Part shown: one piece after another, positions 19,963 through 27,223 of the stretch
Layout: each line of letters begins with the position of its first letter
Numbering within the stretch: the stretch's first letter is position 1
IMG/VR virus record: IMGVR_UViG_3300000176_000040
Span: 1 to 28,208 of that record
DNA: 28,208 nucleotides
Reading direction: 5' to 3' (one strand)
Origin: a virus
Position numbers and translations under genes: made by a program
Notes under the pieces: model-generated
What the model saw: only the letters and a program-made list of their open reading frames with translations
What the model was told of the DNA's origin: nothing
Database searches by the model: none

Positions 19963-21791
19963 TATCTTCCTCTCTTTCTGATTGCTCCGGTGACTACTGA
20001 TTTAGCAAATGGCAGAAGATCACGGGCCGTAGTGATACGGGCAAAGATCTCCACACCATGTTTAAATGTAGCCTCAGTATAGTTATACCGTTCTCGGTAG
20101 AACTCCATGTCTTTGTCACCCATGATTAAGGACATAGCAGTAAGAATGCCACGCTTACTCATACGTTCGATAACCTCGTCACTTTTAGTGCCAAAGGCGC
20201 CGTCAGTGACAATGAACAACATCTTGTTCTTCTTACGAGATGATAGAAGAACTTGCTCTGCAGCAAGCAAGGCACTATAAGGCTCTGTGCCACCACTGCC
20301 GTAGATGAACTTGTAATATGTTTTGTTGGCTAGTTCTGTTCGATTGTAAGCCAACTCCGTCTCGTCATCAAACGAGTACACGGTCACCGGAGCGCCGATG
20401 CCTTCTAGTGCACGCTTGATAGTCCAAGACGCAATGGATGCGTCACGGTCATTGCCACCGGACATAGAGCCTGAACGATCCACGAGGATCACAGCCTCCA
20501 CATCAGTGCCATCCGTGCCTTCATCCCAGCGGTCAAAGGCTTCATCAATCTCACATCCACGAATAACACGCTGGACATTGAGCTTGCCACTAGCCTCTTC
20601 CTTGTGCCAAGCAGGCTCGCATTCATCACGTAAGCGTTCTAGTTCACGTGCGAACTTACGATAGGTAACCATTGCGTCTGATGGAACAGGCGCTGTGTCA
20701 TAACGACCACGCTTGATGGTATCGGTATGCTTACCGTCACCACCTACGATTACCTTTTGCTTGGTTTTTAGATCTTGAAGCACTTCCTTGCTAGACATAA
20801 CGGTGTCAATAACATCCGTTAGCATGTCGTGCACACTATCTGGTATACCACCTAGGCTTTCATGATGGCCTGTACCAGGAGTGATTGATGGGGGCGATGC
20901 TTCACCATTTTTTGGCTTAGCATTTGCCATATCAAGTGCTTCTTGCTGTGTTGTTGGTGCAGGTGCTGTGGGTTTGTTTGTGTTGGGCGTAGTTGATTCC
21001 GCCTTACCCATACCCTTGGCACGTTCAGCGTCTTTCTCCTGGGCTTTGCCAGGTTCAGGACGACCTTTACCTACGGCATCACGATCAGTACAGCCGGTCA
21101 TACCCTTAGGAAGATTCTGTGGGTTAGGCAACTGGCCGATTACCTCATCGTTCCAACGTTGGATGAGTTCGATTGCTTTGTCGTAATCACGGGGGAATAC
21201 AAGCAACCTATACTGGTCTACGATGTCAGCAATTACAGGGATGAGCTTAGGCTCATAGAACAAGTCCCTGAATGCTTCACGTATCTGAATAGGTAGATAC
21301 CTGCGACCACGTAGGAGCATATAAGCACCTTCCGCTTCCTCAGGGGTACTACCTAGATAACGAGCGCACGTTGCAGTTAAGAACGGCGCTACTGATGGAT
21401 AGCGGGCTACAAGCAACGTCTCGATACGCTGGTCCTCCAGCATATTGGCCGCTCGCATTAGTCCACGATTGATAACTTCCTTCATGAATACTGTTCCCTT
21501 GCGGGGAGTATACAGATGGTGAGCTAGCTCGTGGAAGTTCAGGCCATTGACCTGAGATAACGCTTCAAGATCAATGTCTTCGATCTCACTAGCGTTGATG
21601 TAGATAGCCTGGCCATCAGACCAAGCAGGCGCAGGACCATCAGGCACCACGTGGACTAGAACCGGATCACCGGTAATAACCCTGTCAGCTTGTTCGTAGA
21701 CACGGCATAGAGCGTTTAGTCTGATAGAGCGTAATTGAGATTCCTCATCACGCTGTTCCATATAACGCTCATTTAGATTGTCGTCAAACAT
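19962..21791 (-). CDS. VWA-domain protein with HExxH (CobT/NorD-like partner of MoxR ATPase)
   Basis: A 609-residue protein. Near the N-terminus, His87-Glu88-x-x-His91 (NFHELAHHLYT) with NMLEDQRIE (116-124) forms a putative zinc-peptidase-like site of the kind found in CobT-related VWA proteins. Residues 220-310 are a low-complexity linker containing one copy of the repeat. The C-terminal VWA domain has the MIDAS loop DRSGSMS (438-444), Thr502 and Asp530. Such proteins pair with MoxR-type ATPases to insert metals or remodel proteins. A strong AAGGAGGTGG precedes the ATG. Cobalt chelation is one possibility and is not shown. Confidence 0.85.
   Translation of the reverse strand: MFDDNLNERYMEQRDEESQLRSIRLNALCRVYEQADRVITGDPVLVHVVPDGPAPAWSDGQAIYINASEIEDIDLEALSQVNGLNFHELAHHLYTPRKGTVFMKEVINRGLMRAANMLEDQRIETLLVARYPSVAPFLTATCARYLGSTPEEAEGAYMLLRGRRYLPIQIREAFRDLFYEPKLIPVIADIVDQYRLLVFPRDYDKAIELIQRWNDEVIGQLPNPQNLPKGMTGCTDRDAVGKGRPEPGKAQEKDAERAKGMGKAESTTPNTNKPTAPAPTTQQEALDMANAKPKNGEASPPSITPGTGHHESLGGIPDSVHDMLTDVIDTVMSSKEVLQDLKTKQKVIVGGDGKHTDTIKRGRYDTAPVPSDAMVTYRKFARELERLRDECEPAWHKEEASGKLNVQRVIRGCEIDEAFDRWDEGTDGTDVEAVILVDRSGSMSGGNDRDASIASWTIKRALEGIGAPVTVYSFDDETELAYNRTELANKTYYKFIYGSGGTEPYSALLAAEQVLLSSRKKNKMLFIVTDGAFGTKSDEVIERMSKRGILTAMSLIMGDKDMEFYRERYNYTEATFKHGVEIFARITTARDLLPFAKSVVTGAIRKRGR
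20974..20986 (-). repeat. Dispersed motif in VWA linker (NTNKP frame)
   Basis: CCAACACAAACAA on the - strand, within the low-complexity linker of the VWA protein. Confidence 0.85.
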
Positions 21792-21802
21792 TTACCACCT
21801 CC

Positions 21803-23191
21803 TTAGACCGTCATTGAATTGGCTGTTGCGACCCATGCTTTTAAACGATCAGATTGTGTTTGTGTTGATTCTGACTCATCGTTCTTGATCTCCGGTGCAA
21901 TACCGAAGTCAGATTGGATGTTGTACTGATGTGTCTGGAAGACCAGACGCACAGACGCTTGCTCGTCAGAGCCGAAGTGAGCGATAAAGTTCTCAACTGC
22001 GAAGTCATAACCAAGCTTGGTTACAAAGTCACTGAACTCGATCAGCATGTTAGTAGATATTGGAGTATCGTACTGACCCTTAGCTGCTTCAGTACGAAGA
22101 GACTTGACTAGTGTACGAAGAGCCTTGCTACTAACAAGCTTCTCCTCGACAGCATCGTCGTAATCCCACAGCAACTGAATATCAAAGCGGTTACGCATTG
22201 CATAGTTTAGAGGTGTTGTACCTACGTAGTCAGGATTCATAGTCGCAAAGATCGTAAGATCAGGATGCGCTGTGATTGTCTCGCCCATATGGTCGAGCAG
22301 AGTGATAGTACGACGACCATCGGTTAGTGGATAGAGTGTGGTGTAGATTTTAGGACTGATGAAGTTCATCTCGTCCAGTAGTAGAACACCACCGTTACGG
22401 ACAACGTCAGTTACTGGACCGTCAATCCAGCCATAACTACCATTGCCGTCAGGAATGAAGCCACCGAACAACTGGCGTGACTCCATAGATGCATTGCCAG
22501 ATACTGTAGCCATACGCAAGCCACGATCAGCGGCCCACGCTTCTACAGCTGTTGTCTTACCAGGGCCGGTTGGGCCGTAGATAAGCACGTTGATACCATC
22601 AGCACGAGCGGTATCAAAGATAGCAAAGTCTTCAACGTTGTAGACCTTGCGATGCACATAGCGTTGTGCTAGATGCAATGGTGGAACTGTGGCCAACGAC
22701 ACATTGAATGCAGGAGCGGCTTGTTGGGCCGGAGCATCGAGTGTTTGTGTTGGCACGGGAACGACTAGCGGGCTAGTTGTTGCTCGGTTATCTATCACGT
22801 ATTCCTCCAGTTGGTCATCTCCTACCTCGATTTGAGAGTAGAAGCTTGTTACGATATCCATTACATCGGATTTAACTTCTGCAATGGACTTGTTATGTGC
22901 GCCTACTGCCTTGGTAGTTAGGACTGGAGAATAGCCCTTGCTATCAATGGCACGCACATCAGCAGATGTTACGTACACACCTACCGGACGACGAGTTGTT
23001 TGCTCGTTATCTTTAACCTCACTTGTTAGTGTGTCTAGGGTTGTTGGCTCCCACTTATTGTGAGTGCCCTTAGTACCATCAGTCACACGAGAGTAGAGAT
23101 TGATGCCGTCCTTGTATGGGACCACCAATATCTGACGACGGTGGTTGCCCATAGTAGGCTCGTACGATTCAACGAACATTGAGATGTCCAT
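21803..23191 (-). CDS. MoxR-type AAA+ ATPase (CobS/NorQ-like)
   Basis: A 462-residue protein with a C-terminal AAA+ module: Walker A GPTGPGKTT (206-214), Walker B VLLLDEMN (269-276), sensor-1 MNPD (318-321) and an RNRF arginine-finger region (333-336). The first 190 residues are an extra domain, making it longer than CobS (about 330). MoxR ATPases power VWA partners, and the VWA gene follows 11 bases downstream in the same row, so the two form one machine. Two dispersed motifs are in linker codons (VPTQT and STQTQ). Confidence 0.88.
   Translation of the reverse strand: MDISMFVESYEPTMGNHRRQILVVPYKDGINLYSRVTDGTKGTHNKWEPTTLDTLTSEVKDNEQTTRRPVGVYVTSADVRAIDSKGYSPVLTTKAVGAHNKSIAEVKSDVMDIVTSFYSQIEVGDDQLEEYVIDNRATTSPLVVPVPTQTLDAPAQQAAPAFNVSLATVPPLHLAQRYVHRKVYNVEDFAIFDTARADGINVLIYGPTGPGKTTAVEAWAADRGLRMATVSGNASMESRQLFGGFIPDGNGSYGWIDGPVTDVVRNGGVLLLDEMNFISPKIYTTLYPLTDGRRTITLLDHMGETITAHPDLTIFATMNPDYVGTTPLNYAMRNRFDIQLLWDYDDAVEEKLVSSKALRTLVKSLRTEAAKGQYDTPISTNMLIEFSDFVTKLGYDFAVENFIAHFGSDEQASVRLVFQTHQYNIQSDFGIAPEIKNDESESTQTQSDRLKAWVATANSMTV
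21856..21868 (-). repeat. Dispersed motif in MoxR C-terminus (STQT frame)
   Basis: TCAACACAAACAC on the - strand, within a polar stretch just before the last helix of the ATPase. Confidence 0.75.
22741..22753 (-). repeat. Dispersed motif in MoxR linker (PTQT frame)
   Basis: CCAACACAAACAC on the - strand, in the Pro/Ala linker between the N-terminal domain and the AAA+ module. Confidence 0.78.
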
Positions 23192-23431
23192 TTATTCCCC
23201 TTCTTCTTGCCAGGACGAGTTTAGTCGTTCCTCTAGTATCGTAGCAAGAGCGAATGCCGCTTGCCTTTCCCTTGGCCACTCAGTAATGAGTTGGTAAAGG
23301 AATCCTTTATCTTCTGCTTTATCTATTACTTTAGATACTTGCAGACATGCGAAGTCAATGAACTTTTCCATCTCTTCAGGTGGAATCTGATTCATATCTC
23401 CGTAGTCTTCATCGCCACATTCGTGACACAT
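23192..23431 (-). CDS. Small CHEC-containing acidic protein (79 aa)
   Basis: AAGGAG precedes the ATG, and the stop is adjacent to the ATPase start. The N-terminus is MCHECGDEDYGDMNQIPPEE (two cysteines and a histidine), followed by a helical domain (FIDFACLQVSKVIDKAEDK and FALATILEERL). It is directly upstream of MoxR in the same transcript, so it may be an accessory of that system. No family was recognised. Confidence 0.62.
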   Translation of the reverse strand: MCHECGDEDYGDMNQIPPEEMEKFIDFACLQVSKVIDKAEDKGFLYQLITEWPRERQAAFALATILEERLNSSWQEEGE

Positions 23432-23440
23432 ATGCTCTCC

Positions 23441-23539
23441 TTAGTAAGGGGTTGTTGGTTGGCTTACCTCCAATGCGTGACAGTGACTAATTGCATGCCG
23501 CTCAGAGCCTGTCAAATTACCAACGTGCGTAATTTTCAT
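23441..23539 (-). CDS. Possible 32-aa leader peptide
   Basis: An ATG frame of 33 codons whose stop overlaps the ribosome-binding site of the next gene (TAAGGAG), as for a coupled leader. The product begins MKITHVGNLTGSERHAISHC and ends SQPTTPY. The upstream ribosome-binding site is weak (TCGAG), and the frame lies inside the inverted-repeat structure at 23451-23596. It is either a regulatory leader peptide or a chance frame. Confidence 0.35.
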   Translation of the reverse strand: MKITHVGNLTGSERHAISHCHALEVSQPTTPY

Positions 23540-23596
23540 CTCGATTATTGCGGGAGCGAACAGTCTATTTTGCGGTGGGTTTAGCCAACCAACAAC
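23451..23596. repeat. 14-bp inverted repeat enclosing 118 bases
   Basis: GTTGTTGGTTGGCT (23451-23464) is the exact reverse complement of AGCCAACCAACAAC (23583-23596). Inside, AAATTAC/GTAATTT (23514-23535) makes a second 7-bp stem. The whole could fold as a closed RNA domain directly upstream of the gene at 23431, between genes of the MoxR row. Confidence 0.7.
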
Positions 23597-23604
23597 GGTG
23601 TTAC

Positions 23605-23916
23605 TTATTCGATAAGATCATCAACCTTATCGGCATAGCTGTCTCCCTCGCCACCATCTCCGCCATACATCAGCTCGCTGATGATGCCTTTGCGGTAACG
23701 ATTGAGCACTATACGTGGGCGGCTATTCTTGAGTTGAGTAGCTGCAGAACAACCCAGATGGTCGGCATGGAAATACTGATTTGCACGATATCTAAGGTTG
23801 TAGATTTGTGTGAATGCTTGAGTCTTACCGATACCATGACCGCAACTATCACAACGTATATAGTCTTGGGCGGGCATTTGGTCTGACCAAGGATTAACTG
23901 GTCCATTTATTGCCAT
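23605..23916 (-). CDS. Zinc-finger-like protein, 103 aa
   Basis: AAAGGGAACC precedes the ATG. CDSCGHGIGKTQ (Cys22, Cys25) and YFHADHLGC provide a Cys-x2-Cys ... His-x2-His-x2-Cys set resembling a LIM- or treble-clef-type zinc site. A basic helical segment and an acidic end (GGDGGEGDSYADKVDDLIE) follow. No defined family. The gene lies just upstream of the inverted-repeat element. Confidence 0.65.
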   Translation of the reverse strand: MAINGPVNPWSDQMPAQDYIRCDSCGHGIGKTQAFTQIYNLRYRANQYFHADHLGCSAATQLKNSRPRIVLNRYRKGIISELMYGGDGGEGDSYADKVDDLIE

Positions 23917-23945
23917 TGAACGGTTCCCTTTCTCAGGCTGTTGGT

Positions 23946-23958
23946 TTGTTTGTGTTGG
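23946..23958 (-). repeat. Dispersed motif between genes
   Basis: CCAACACAAACAA on the - strand, immediately after the stop of the upstream gene and before the ribosome-binding site of the gene at 23916. Confidence 0.85.
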
Positions 23959-24423
23959 CTACGCATTAGCAAGCAGCTGGGCTGCCTGTGTTGTGCTAGC
24001 ACGTAGTAACTCTTTGAAGGTGTCAGAGCTGACGCCTACTGATAGTGACTCTGCAATGCTCTTGAGCAGAGGACTATTTGTTGATGGATCATTGCGGAGA
24101 ATAATCTCTCCGGCCAGTTCCGTATCACCTGCAACATAGGACAGAGCGGCTGCATACTCGCTAAAGATACGCAGGTTGTCTGTATTGTTTTTATATGACC
24201 TAACACCTGCAAGCATTAGTTGCAATGCATACACAGGTGATTCAATCAAGCGATTGAGGATTGCATCTCGATAACTGCTGTTGTTACTCGTGTAATTTAG
24301 AAAATTACCCGGTAACTGCATGCTGTTGAGAGCAATTACGTGGTCTAGCATATTCCCAGCAACAGAATGGTCTATCATTCCGTTGATTGGTTCTGCCATG
24401 TCATACGCTACTCGATTGGACAT
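23959..24423 (-). CDS. DUF4192-like helical protein (second copy)
   Basis: A 154-residue protein resembling the one at 18605, with FSEYAAALSYVAGDTELAGE, SPLLKSIAESLSVGVSSDTF and a helical end, the pattern of DUF4192-type C-termini. Similarity is weaker than in the other copy. It overlaps the upstream gene by 23 bases. The start ATG 24423 has a distant AAAGGAT. Confidence 0.5.
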   Translation of the reverse strand: MSNRVAYDMAEPINGMIDHSVAGNMLDHVIALNSMQLPGNFLNYTSNNSSYRDAILNRLIESPVYALQLMLAGVRSYKNNTDNLRIFSEYAAALSYVAGDTELAGEIILRNDPSTNSPLLKSIAESLSVGVSSDTFKELLRASTTQAAQLLANA

Positions 24424-25156
24424 GATTGGCTAGTATCCTTTCTAGTTCGGTTAGTGGTTTCTTTACTATCTTTTTATCCTTTACCCTAAGCGGGGAACCA
24501 TCCCAGGGTAAAGAAATCTGTTTGTTGCCATAGTCACGCTTGCCTGAACCCTTACAGTAATAACACTCTTGGCTTCGTGGTAGTGTGTGGCCTTTCATTT
24601 GTCCGTGGGTGCACGCCATAAGGTGAAACCTGTGCCACGATCCATGTGGTGATTGGGCATCAGGATGTTCGGGGCATGCATACACAGAATCTCCATTAGG
24701 TGTGTCATAGAAGTCGCCATCAAAACAAGTAGATGGACTACACCAACTATCTACTTTACCTGTTTGTTTACACAGGCGACAACCCTGTATTTTGGATGGG
24801 GTACGCCCTGCGTTTTCATCTATAACTTTTATTTGATAGTTACGTTGAAAGACGTTTACGCCTGTGTACTTCCACATGCGATAGCGAACACCCTGTGACT
24901 TCAGTATGTTAAAGCTTCCGCCCCAATAAGTATTGATAACACCACCTTGTAGGGTGAATGAATCATCACTATGAACAATAATGAACGGGTAATTACCGGC
25001 CCAATTAGCCTTGATGTGTAGGTCACCACCGGGAAGCTGAAACTTGTTTGCTTTCTCGATGGTCATGCCATACTCATAAAGTGGGCGTATATATTTCTTA
25101 CGCCCGCCCTCTAGATAATCACACCAGTATTGGTATGAACGTAATTTATAACTCAT
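24401..25156 (-). CDS. Cys-rich multi-zinc-knuckle protein, 251 aa
   Basis: GGAGG precedes the ATG, which overlaps the upstream stop (ATGA). The N-terminal half looks like an alpha/beta domain (FQLPGGDLHIKANWAG, YPFIIVHSDDSFTLQGG). The second half has CRLCKQTGK, SWCSPSTCFDGDF, ACPEHP, CTHGQ and CYYCKGSGK: at least two DnaJ-type CxxCxGxG-like knuckles. Such proteins often bind RNA, DNA or misfolded proteins. No exact family is known to me. Confidence 0.7.
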   Translation of the reverse strand: MSYKLRSYQYWCDYLEGGRKKYIRPLYEYGMTIEKANKFQLPGGDLHIKANWAGNYPFIIVHSDDSFTLQGGVINTYWGGSFNILKSQGVRYRMWKYTGVNVFQRNYQIKVIDENAGRTPSKIQGCRLCKQTGKVDSWCSPSTCFDGDFYDTPNGDSVYACPEHPDAQSPHGSWHRFHLMACTHGQMKGHTLPRSQECYYCKGSGKRDYGNKQISLPWDGSPLRVKDKKIVKKPLTELERILANHVQSSSV

Positions 25157-25464
25157 GGTGCCTCCACTGTTTCAAACAACCCTACAGGAATAGGATCTGT
25201 GATGTCAACATATTGAATTTCGATGAGTTGTTCACGCTGGCGCTCGGATGTTTGTGTTGGTTCCTCATCGAACCACACGGATGTGAGGGGAAGCACAGTT
25301 GAATCAGGCTTGAGTAACTTGAGGGCAAACCCCAAGCCATCCATAAGCCCGCTGTGATATGCACGACTATGCTGATGGTCATCCCAATGCAGGTCATCGT
25401 GCTCCTCGAGTATCTGTTGCTCAAGTGTGGCAACAATGTGCTTGCGCTTTATCTTCTTGCTCAC
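25153..25464 (-). CDS. Hypothetical protein, 103 aa, His-rich
   Basis: A GTG start overlaps the upstream stop; no clear ribosome-binding site, so coupling is likely. It begins basic (MSKKIKRKH), then has a His-rich part (EEHDDLHWDDHQHSRAYHSG) that could bind metal, a helix MDGLGFALKLL, and a polar tail with the motif codons (EEPTQTSERQ). The end overlaps the next ATG. Confidence 0.6.
   Translation of the reverse strand: MSKKIKRKHIVATLEQQILEEHDDLHWDDHQHSRAYHSGLMDGLGFALKLLKPDSTVLPLTSVWFDEEPTQTSERQREQLIEIQYVDITDPIPVGLFETVEAP
25248..25260 (-). repeat. Dispersed motif in coding sequence (PTQT frame)
   Basis: CCAACACAAACAT on the - strand, within the polar tail of the 103-aa His-rich protein. Confidence 0.78.
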
Positions 25465-25733
25465 ACTAGTGCCTTAGCAAATACTGAATAGACCGGTGCC
25501 TTGTACACCTTGCCGGTCTTCCAGTGAGGGATTGACTCGTGGTTTGCACGACCACCGGCAGCCTTCCAAGCTTCACGCTTGGCATTGCTTGCAGCTGTAC
25601 GACCATTCACGTGTGTGAAGTTGGTCTTCTCTGGCTGTGCTGGTCCTGGGTTTTTCTTGCGGGCTTTGCCGTTCTGGCGTTCGCCTGCTGTGTTTGCTTT
25701 AGGAGCTGGTGCTCCGCCTTTACCTTTTGCCAT
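25461..25733 (-). CDS. Basic, low-complexity protein (90 aa)
   Basis: AAAGGGG precedes the ATG. The first 40 residues are Lys/Gly/Pro/Ala-rich (MAKGKGGAPAPKANTAGERQ), then AASNAKREAWKAAGGRANHE and a short strand-rich end. The composition indicates a nucleic-acid-binding or disordered linker protein. It is strongly basic, in contrast to the acidic 44-aa protein at 16957. Confidence 0.6.
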   Translation of the reverse strand: MAKGKGGAPAPKANTAGERQNGKARKKNPGPAQPEKTNFTHVNGRTAASNAKREAWKAAGGRANHESIPHWKTGKVYKAPVYSVFAKALV

Positions 25734-25754
25734 TTTATAGGCCCCTTTCGGAGG

Positions 25755-25973
25755 TTAGTTGATTGTCTCTACACTGCTGTGTAAAGTTGTGGTGCCATCC
25801 TCATCCCATAAGAATGAGGCTTCCTTGTAGGTGAGTCCCTTGTGGGCAACTGCATCTACAATGAATTCTAATCGTTTGGCCGATTCAAGTAGGGAATCAT
25901 CAATGAATACGACGTTGCCTCGGCTTGCGGCTTCGGCTTTTATCTGTGAGAGGGTTGTTTGTGTTGGTTGCAT
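25755..25973 (-). CDS. Hypothetical protein, 72 aa
   Basis: It starts in a TAATG overlap, with the dispersed motif as codons 2-6 (MQPTQTT). The rest is a helical domain (LSQIKAEAASRGNVVFIDDS, then LLESAKRLEFIVDAVAHKG) ending in an acidic segment. It resembles a small phage alpha protein of unknown role. Confidence 0.6.
   Translation of the reverse strand: MQPTQTTLSQIKAEAASRGNVVFIDDSLLESAKRLEFIVDAVAHKGLTYKEASFLWDEDGTTTLHSSVETIN
25955..25967 (-). repeat. Dispersed motif at the start of a gene (PTQT frame)
   Basis: CCAACACAAACAA on the - strand, codons 3-6 of the 72-aa protein. Confidence 0.85.
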
Positions 25974-26239
25974 TATTTATGCCAATCTACTAGATAGGTT
26001 GTGCCCCACTTATCGTAGGGAATGTTGATGATGGCCCAAATCTTCCACCATCTATATCCTGCTCGTGATAGTTCAGTGCCGTTGTAATAGGCAAAGTCTT
26101 CATGATCTAATGCTCGCTCTATCGCAAAACTTGATAGATGATTGCAAGCATTGGCAAACCACCTGAGTGGCAAGATGTTGGTCTTGTGCTCTGGTGTGGC
26201 TGAATACTCAAACTTACCGTGCAAGTCTTCCGGTTCCAT
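25973..26239 (-). CDS. Hypothetical protein, 88 aa, Trp-rich C-terminus
   Basis: GGAGGAAC precedes the ATG. The protein has a helical middle (RWFANACNHLSSFAIERALD) and an aromatic end (GYRWWKIWAIINIPYDKWGT). The latter could form a short amphipathic or membrane-contacting segment, but length and charge argue against a full membrane helix. Function unknown. Confidence 0.6.
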   Translation of the reverse strand: MEPEDLHGKFEYSATPEHKTNILPLRWFANACNHLSSFAIERALDHEDFAYYNGTELSRAGYRWWKIWAIINIPYDKWGTTYLVDWHK

Positions 26240-26336
26240 AGTTCCTCCTTTCTATTAGTAATGAGCAGTTTATAGAGATGCTCAGCTCTTGGCGAAGGAG
26301 GTTTTCTGACTACAAGTCATCCCGCACTCCGTGCCG

Positions 26337-26409
26337 TGCCCTCAGCCAGAATCGAACTGGCAACACTCACCTTAGGACGATGATGTTCTATCCATTGAAC
26401 TATGAGGGC
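26337..26409 (-). tRNA. tRNA-Arg (anticodon CCT)
   Basis: A full cloverleaf is visible on the - strand: acceptor stem GCCCTCA/TGAGGGC, D stem GTTC/GAAC, anticodon stem TCATC/GGTGA with one T-G pair, loop GTCCTAA carrying CCT, and T stem GCCAG/CTGGC around TTCGAAT. The discriminator base is A and CCA is not encoded. It reads AGG (Arg). Position 32 is G, which is unusual. The phage uses AGG codons, including a close cluster near 1140. Confidence 0.92.
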
Positions 26410-26493
26410 GTAAGCAGTTTAGCCTTGTCATGCTTAGGACAGGAGTTCTTTTACCTCAGGAAGAACTTTAGAAACCAACCGGCGTTACCCGTA

Positions 26494-26760
26494 TTAAGGT
26501 ACTTCGATATCTAACTGGTCAATCAAAGTATCCATAGACATATTGCAATCGGCTACAAGGTATGCATACGATGCAATGTTGTGGTCAACAATAGGCCTAA
26601 TCTCTAAGCCTGCAATTGACAGTGCGTCACGAATCTCACCCGGGTCAATGTCATAACCCGCTGTGTTTAGTTCACCACCCAAGCGAGTGGTGTATTCGAT
26701 TTGGTCTTCAATACGTTGTTTTATTTCAACGTATTTAGGATCAAGTGCAGTTGTGGACAT
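26494..26760 (-). CDS. Hypothetical protein, 88 aa
   Basis: ATG 26760 is chosen over 26763 because of its distance from GGGGG. The product is helical and acidic (KQRIEDQIEYTTRLGGELNT, then GYDIDPGEIRDALSIAGL and a MDTLIDQLD end). It resembles no known family. It lies between the 150-aa coiled-coil protein and the tRNA gene. Confidence 0.6.
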   Translation of the reverse strand: MSTTALDPKYVEIKQRIEDQIEYTTRLGGELNTAGYDIDPGEIRDALSIAGLEIRPIVDHNIASYAYLVADCNMSMDTLIDQLDIEVP

Positions 26761-26770
26761 CATTGCCCCC

Positions 26771-27223
26771 TTACTTGATGTACTTGAAAAGGTCGTTCTT
26801 GATTGAGACCTTGATCTCATCCTCTTCAGCAGCCTTTAATGCAGCGATGTTAGCCTCTAGTTCAGCAATAGGGCTAACATTTGTGCGGAACTCGGGACGA
26901 TCCCAAGTAGGACGTGAGTCCTGCGTTGGATAGTCACCAATTGCATCAAACAGCGCCTTATCTGCTTCGAGGGTAAACCTAACTGTCTCTCCGTGATAAT
27001 TGCTGTTATGGTATACAGATGTATCCTCATTTACCAATGAGGCTGCATTTTTCTTAACCCAAGCACGGGCTTTTTTCTCCCACGCTTGACGTCTAGCCTT
27101 GAGAGTTGCATCTTGCTTCTCCCAGTCGGCTATCTCTTTTTGCATCTCGTTAACCCCAGCCTCTAGTTTCTTTAAGATAACTGAGCGCTTAAACGTTAAC
27201 GCGGTGGTTGTTGTACTAGCCAT
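26771..27223 (-). CDS. Coiled-coil protein, 150 aa
   Basis: AAGGAGGG lies seven bases before ATG 27223; a longer in-frame start at 27265 would place that site inside the gene. After a Thr-rich N-terminus come two heptad-like helices (SVILKKLEAGVNEMQKEIAD and DATLKARRQAWEKKARAWVK), a strand-like middle and a last helix (IAELEANIAALKAAEEDEIK). It is likely a structural or accessory coiled-coil protein. No further function can be read. Confidence 0.68.
   Translation of the reverse strand: MASTTTTALTFKRSVILKKLEAGVNEMQKEIADWEKQDATLKARRQAWEKKARAWVKKNAASLVNEDTSVYHNSNYHGETVRFTLEADKALFDAIGDYPTQDSRPTWDRPEFRTNVSPIAELEANIAALKAAEEDEIKVSIKNDLFKYIK

Noticed and set aside
20398-21186. + strand frames opposite the VWA gene
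   Set aside because: They mirror the VWA coding frame, whose domains are unambiguous.
19962-23191. Firm naming of the pair as cobaltochelatase CobS/CobT
   Set aside because: MoxR-VWA pairs serve many targets, the ATPase is much longer than CobS, and no other B12 gene is in the window.
26410-26493. Second tRNA next to tRNA-Arg
   Set aside because: I found no T-arm or acceptor stem; only a 7-bp hairpin (AGTTCTT/AAGAACT) without a U-run.
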